Position numbers and translations under genes: made by a program
The notes under the pieces: generated by a model
The model's database searches: none
What the model saw: the letters and a program-made list of their open reading frames with translations, nothing else
Told to the model about the DNA's origin: nothing
Assembly (NCBI GenBank): GCA_009702725.1
Contig: WLHM01000046.1
Coordinates: 1-8,189 of the forward strand
Direction: 5' to 3'
DNA length: 8,189 nt
Source of the DNA: Actinomycetota bacterium
GTDB lineage: Bacteria; Actinomycetota; Actinomycetes; S36-B12
Shown: positions 5,630 through 8,189 of the stretch, one piece after another
Layout: the number at the start of each line of letters is the position of its first letter
How positions within the stretch are numbered: position 1 is the stretch's first letter

Positions 5630-6994
5630 ATGAAGAGAAATTGGAAAGTGGCGGCGCTAGCTGTTGTAGCAGCCGGCACGCTTGCACTGAGCGCCTGTGG
5701 CGGCTCAACTAGTAGCACCGCTGACGCAGGTGCTGCAAGTGCAGCAGCAACCGAGGCTGCAGCACCCGCTGCAACTGCCGCGGCATCCGAGGCTGCAGCT
5801 GCTAATGGCAATCCCTGCGGTTGGGCTGCTGCTCCTCGCGCCGGTGGAGCTAAGTACGTCGTGTACATGTCCTCACTCAATATCGGTAATGCATGGCAAG
5901 AAGAAGCCGTCAACCTTGGTTCAGCCGAGGGCCTGATGGCTCCATATAGCGACTGCGTTGAACTTCGCACAGAGCGCACCGAGCCAGATCCCGCATCACA
6001 GATCTCGCAGATTCAGTCAATGACTGCAGCGGGCGCTGACGCGATCGTGACGTTTGCACTGTCCCCGACAGCAATTAACGCCACCTTCAAAGAAGCTTGT
6101 GATGCAGGCGTGACCGTCGTAATCTACGACGCGACCGTTACGGAGCCATGTGCATACAACGTCTCCTACATCACTGCAAAGCCAGTTGGTTCTGACATTC
6201 CATTCATGGGATACAACGCCATGGCGGCTTTGATTGACATGATGGGTGGCGCGGGCGACATCTTCGTAGCCCACGGCGTGGCCGGCACCTCGGTCGATAA
6301 CGTCCACTACCTGTCGGCACTAGCTGCGATTGAGCAGTTGGCTCCTGACATGAACATCCTGACCGAATGGGATGGCAACTGGGATAGTGCTCAGCAGCAG
6401 AAGGAAACCACAAAGGCACTCGCATCCAACCCGAACGTAGTCGGCATCTTCTGCGGTTACGGCGAGTCGGGCTGCGTTAAGGCCCTCAAGGCAGCTGACA
6501 AGACAATCCCAGTCACCGGTGAGACCTCGCAGTACTTCCGCGAGCAGCTTCTCGCTGGCTGGCCAGGCGTCAGCATTGGCTCACCGCCAGCACAGGGTGG
6601 CATTGCAATGAAGGTTGCACTGGGTGTACTTCAGTACGGCCCAGATGCAGGTATCCCGCATGACATTGAGGTCCCCTTCAAGGTAGTCACGAAGGATACC
6701 GTCAAGGTCTGCCCGGATGACACCTACACCGAAGGCTGCAACGTCTTCCCAGCAGGCGTCGTCGGTGACGAGAACACGGCAGATATCTTCAACCCACTTC
6801 TGCCAGAAGCCTCACTCACCTCGGCCAAGACGGGCGTGCCACCAGCAGGTTTGGTAGCAGTTCCGTTCACGGTTGATGAGCTCAAGTCATTTGAGCAGGA
6901 TCCATCACGCCGCTACATTACGCGTGAGGCCTGCCCAGAAGGCTGGACACAGGGCAAGCTAAAAGAGGGTCTTGACGGCTGCGTGCAGTCCTAA
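5630..6994 (+). CDS. Lipoprotein substrate-binding protein of the CUT2-type ABC importer
   Basis: This is a 454-residue exported binding protein, longer than the roughly 300 residues of RbsB. The N-terminus is a lipoprotein signal: M-K-R-N-W-K, a hydrophobic core, then lipobox L-S-A-C with the lipidated Cys at 23. A low-complexity Ala/Ser/Thr/Glu linker (about 24-60) should tether the domain away from the membrane. The fold resembles Peripla_BP_4. Strand 1 is K-Y-V-V-Y-M-S-S (75-82), N-A-W-Q-E-E (87-92) follows, then helix I-S-Q-I-Q-S-M-T-A-A-G-A-D-A-I-V (125-140) and V-V-I-Y-D-A (163-168). A second lobe has V-V-G-I-F-C-G-Y-G-E-S-G (270-281), I-P-V-T-G-E (293-298) and Q-G-G-I-A-M-K (322-328). 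There are ten cysteines besides the lipid Cys (63, 109, 157, 174, 275, 282, 361, 370, 435, 451), unusually many for this class and possibly disulfide-bonded. About 75 residues extend beyond the core domain. An alternative GTG start at 5609 adds seven residues. Its position last in the importer operon fits its role; the ligand is unknown. Confidence 0.92.
   Translation: MKRNWKVAALAVVAAGTLALSACGGSTSSTADAGAASAAATEAAAPAATAAASEAAAANGNPCGWAAAPRAGGAKYVVYMSSLNIGNAWQEEAVNLGSAEGLMAPYSDCVELRTERTEPDPASQISQIQSMTAAGADAIVTFALSPTAINATFKEACDAGVTVVIYDATVTEPCAYNVSYITAKPVGSDIPFMGYNAMAALIDMMGGAGDIFVAHGVAGTSVDNVHYLSALAAIEQLAPDMNILTEWDGNWDSAQQQKETTKALASNPNVVGIFCGYGESGCVKALKAADKTIPVTGETSQYFREQLLAGWPGVSIGSPPAQGGIAMKVALGVLQYGPDAGIPHDIEVPFKVVTKDTVKVCPDDTYTEGCNVFPAGVVGDENTADIFNPLLPEASLTSAKTGVPPAGLVAVPFTVDELKSFEQDPSRRYITREACPEGWTQGKLKEGLDGCVQS
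5751..5799 (+). repeat. Short direct repeat in the Ala-rich linker coding region
   Basis: The 13-base sequence CCGAGGCTGCAGC occurs at 5751-5763 and again at 5787-5799. The spacing is exactly 36 bases, or 12 codons, and each copy encodes an (T/S)-E-A-A-A start of a linker segment. It lies in a GCA/GCT-rich tract, so it may reflect duplication within the linker or simply biased composition. Confidence 0.5.
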
Positions 6995-7018
6995 GGATTC
7001 GTAGGTATTGAGTTCAAC

Positions 7019-7054
7019 GTCCCGGCAGGTCACGTTCGCGTGGCCTGCCGGGAC
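7019..7054 (+). terminator. Strong GC-rich hairpin, probable transcription terminator of the importer operon
   Basis: The left arm GTCCCGGCAGGTCACG (7019-7034) pairs with the right arm CGTGGCCTGCCGGGAC (7039-7054) across a TTCG loop. All 16 positions pair, with one G-U wobble (7030 with 7043). It begins 24 bases after the binding-protein stop. No real T-tract follows (TACCAATTTG), so it is not a textbook Rho-independent terminator, but hairpins lacking a U-tract are often proposed as terminators in actinobacteria. It might also act as a 3' stabiliser of the binding-protein mRNA. It separates the importer operon from the kinase gene. Confidence 0.75.
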
Positions 7055-7116
7055 TACCAATTTGCGAAGGACTTCAAACATAGTGAACCGGAGTACGGGC
7101 ACAGAGCACTCTTTTG

Positions 7117-7126
7117 GAGTTAACTC
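7117..7126. promoter_or_regulatory. 10-bp perfect palindrome overlapping the kinase ribosome binding site
   Basis: GAGTTAACTC reads the same on both strands. Its first bases form part of the GGAG (7116-7119) that is the likely ribosome binding site for the ATG at 7130. It could be an operator half of the kinase promoter region or a chance palindrome. No convincing -35/-10 pair was found in 7055-7129; the best -10-like string is CATAGT at 7079-7084. Confidence 0.25.
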
Positions 7127-7129
7127 TCG

Positions 7130-8185
7130 ATGAGTGCATCTAACGAAGATTTCGCCGACCTAGTTTCAAGAGTCGAAGCCGAGTTCGGGTTGGTTGCTGG
7201 CAGTGTCACAAGGCTTGGTGGCGAGGTCGACCTAAACCTTAAGATGGAATGCACTGACGGAAGCATTTTCCTTATAAAGGCCACTGAAATTCAAGGGGAT
7301 TCTGACACCACCTGGCAGGGGCGAATACTGGATCATGTCGCCCAGTGCGATTCGCGAATCCCTATTCCTAAAATTTTGCGCACACATTCGGGCCTCTCGG
7401 AAATTTCAGTGCAAGCTAGTGCCACTCGGTACCAAGTTCGGGTGATGACCTGGCTGGAAGGCGAAGTAATTGGTAGAGCCGAAGGCGTTGATTTTGAGTT
7501 ACTTGGCGAACTTGGAGCCCTGGCAGGCTCAATGTATGAATGTCTCCAGAGCGCTGATCGCACCGGGGTGCCAAAAACTCATCACTGGGATGTGCGAAAC
7601 CTCCGCGAGGCTGTAGCTTCGTGCGTCGACTTTGTTCCAGACGCGATCAATGTGAGTGCAGTCGAAACAATTCTCAAAAAATGCGAACCAGTTGAACCCC
7701 TATTGGCGAACCTACCCACTGGCCTAGTACACCAAGACTTAAATGACTTCAACGTTCTTGTCGCAGAAGACGCTGAGGGCCGACTAAGAGTATCCGGGAT
7801 CATAGATTTTGGTGACACACTCGACAGCATCCGAGTGGCAGAGGTAGTGGTTGCCGGGGCTTACTCGATGCTTCGTCAGGAAGACCCGGTCGGTGCTTTA
7901 GCCGCGGTGGTAGCCGGATTCCATTCAGTCATCCCATTAACCGATTTAGAGCGCTCAGTGATTTTTCCATTGGCATCCGCCCGGCTGTGCCTAAACGCCT
8001 GCACCTGGACAAAGCGCACCATAATTGAGCCAGGCGCCTACGGGGAATCTAGAATGAAGTACACCTGGCCAGCTGTTCAACTCGTGGCGCCACTGGACCC
8101 AGCGCAGGCACTAGTTCGAATTGAGCTTGCTTGTCAGAGTGCTGGGCTCACGAGCGAAATGCCAGTGAACGGTCAGAAGCGATGA
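7130..8185 (+). CDS. APH-fold small-molecule kinase (phosphotransferase family, hydroxylysine-kinase-like)
   Basis: This complete 351-residue cytosolic protein has the aminoglycoside phosphotransferase fold, whose members use ATP to phosphorylate hydroxyl groups of small molecules. The N-lobe begins L-G-G-E-V-D-L-N-L-K (29-38), followed by the strand F-L-I-K with ATP-contacting Lys50 and a hinge region around V-M-T-W-L-E-G (105-111). The Brenner motif is H-Q-D-L-N-D-F-N (201-208), with catalytic Asp203 and metal-binding Asn208. I-I-D-F-G-D (224-229) supplies metal-binding Asp226. The H-W-D-V-R-N segment (152-157) and the G-E-x-D-x-N opening recall the hydroxylysine/amino-alcohol kinase branch rather than antibiotic-resistance enzymes. 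The assignment to that branch is by pattern memory and is less certain than the fold. GGAG at 7116-7119 lies ten bases before the ATG, a slightly long spacing. The gene follows the terminator hairpin, so it may have its own promoter or receive readthrough. Its stop overlaps a possible next start (ATGA, 8182-8185). Confidence 0.88.
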   Translation: MSASNEDFADLVSRVEAEFGLVAGSVTRLGGEVDLNLKMECTDGSIFLIKATEIQGDSDTTWQGRILDHVAQCDSRIPIPKILRTHSGLSEISVQASATRYQVRVMTWLEGEVIGRAEGVDFELLGELGALAGSMYECLQSADRTGVPKTHHWDVRNLREAVASCVDFVPDAINVSAVETILKKCEPVEPLLANLPTGLVHQDLNDFNVLVAEDAEGRLRVSGIIDFGDTLDSIRVAEVVVAGAYSMLRQEDPVGALAAVVAGFHSVIPLTDLERSVIFPLASARLCLNACTWTKRTIIEPGAYGESRMKYTWPAVQLVAPLDPAQALVRIELACQSAGLTSEMPVNGQKR

Positions 8186-8189
8186 TCCA
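8182..8189 (+). CDS. Possible start of a further gene, cut by the window end
   Basis: An ATG at 8182 overlaps the kinase stop as ATGA, the same junction style seen throughout the upstream operon, and a weak purine-rich stretch (C-A-G-A-A-G) lies just before it. Only two full codons are visible (Met-Ile), so nothing can be said about the product. Confidence 0.35.

Noticed and set aside
5536..5979. 147-codon minus-strand frame rich in Ala and Val
   Set aside because: It is the complement of the binding protein's Ala-rich signal and linker; composition alone explains its length.
7062..7084. Possible promoter TTGCGA ... CATAGT upstream of the kinase
   Set aside because: The spacing is 11 bases instead of about 17 and the -10 string matches poorly, so it is not supported.
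7130..8185. Antibiotic-resistance aminoglycoside phosphotransferase
   Set aside because: The fold is shared, but the gene lies beside a metabolic operon with no mobile element, and its N-lobe pattern suggests a metabolite kinase.

Overview
The window looks like chromosomal DNA of a moderate-GC bacterium. It is probably an actinomycetote: the binding-protein precursor has a short Lys/Arg start, an Ala/Val/Leu core and an LSAC-GG lipobox, and the genes use mixed codons with near-balanced third positions. This assignment is inference; there is no rRNA or other marker gene in the window. All recognised genes lie on the + strand, and no transposase, tRNA, CRISPR or phage gene was seen.

Bases 1-5612 form one tightly packed operon that enters from the left. 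It starts with the C-terminal half of a luciferase-like flavin-dependent monooxygenase. Next come a PaaK-type adenylate-forming acyl-CoA ligase, a 62-codon ORF of unknown function, and a complete ribose/galactose-type (CUT2) ABC importer. The importer consists of a duplicated ATPase, two different BPD_transp_2 permeases and a lipoprotein substrate-binding protein. Each junction up to the second permease is a 4-base ATGA or GTGA overlap, so translation is probably coupled. The binding protein follows after a gap of 17 bases, or also by a 4-base overlap if its upstream GTG is used.

The 135-bp gap after the binding protein holds a 16-bp GC-rich hairpin with a TTCG loop, which looks like the operon's terminator. 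It also holds a 10-bp palindrome over the ribosome binding site of the next gene. That gene, at 7130-8185, is a complete aminoglycoside-phosphotransferase-fold small-molecule kinase resembling the hydroxylysine kinase branch. Its stop codon overlaps an ATG at 8182, so another gene probably begins as the window ends.

Together the genes suggest uptake of a small polar compound through the importer, followed by intracellular processing. The available steps are flavin-dependent oxidation, CoA activation of a carboxylate and phosphorylation of an alcohol. The substrate cannot be named from the sequence. Pairing a CUT2 'sugar' importer with a flavin monooxygenase and an acyl-CoA ligase is unusual and is the most interesting aspect of the window.
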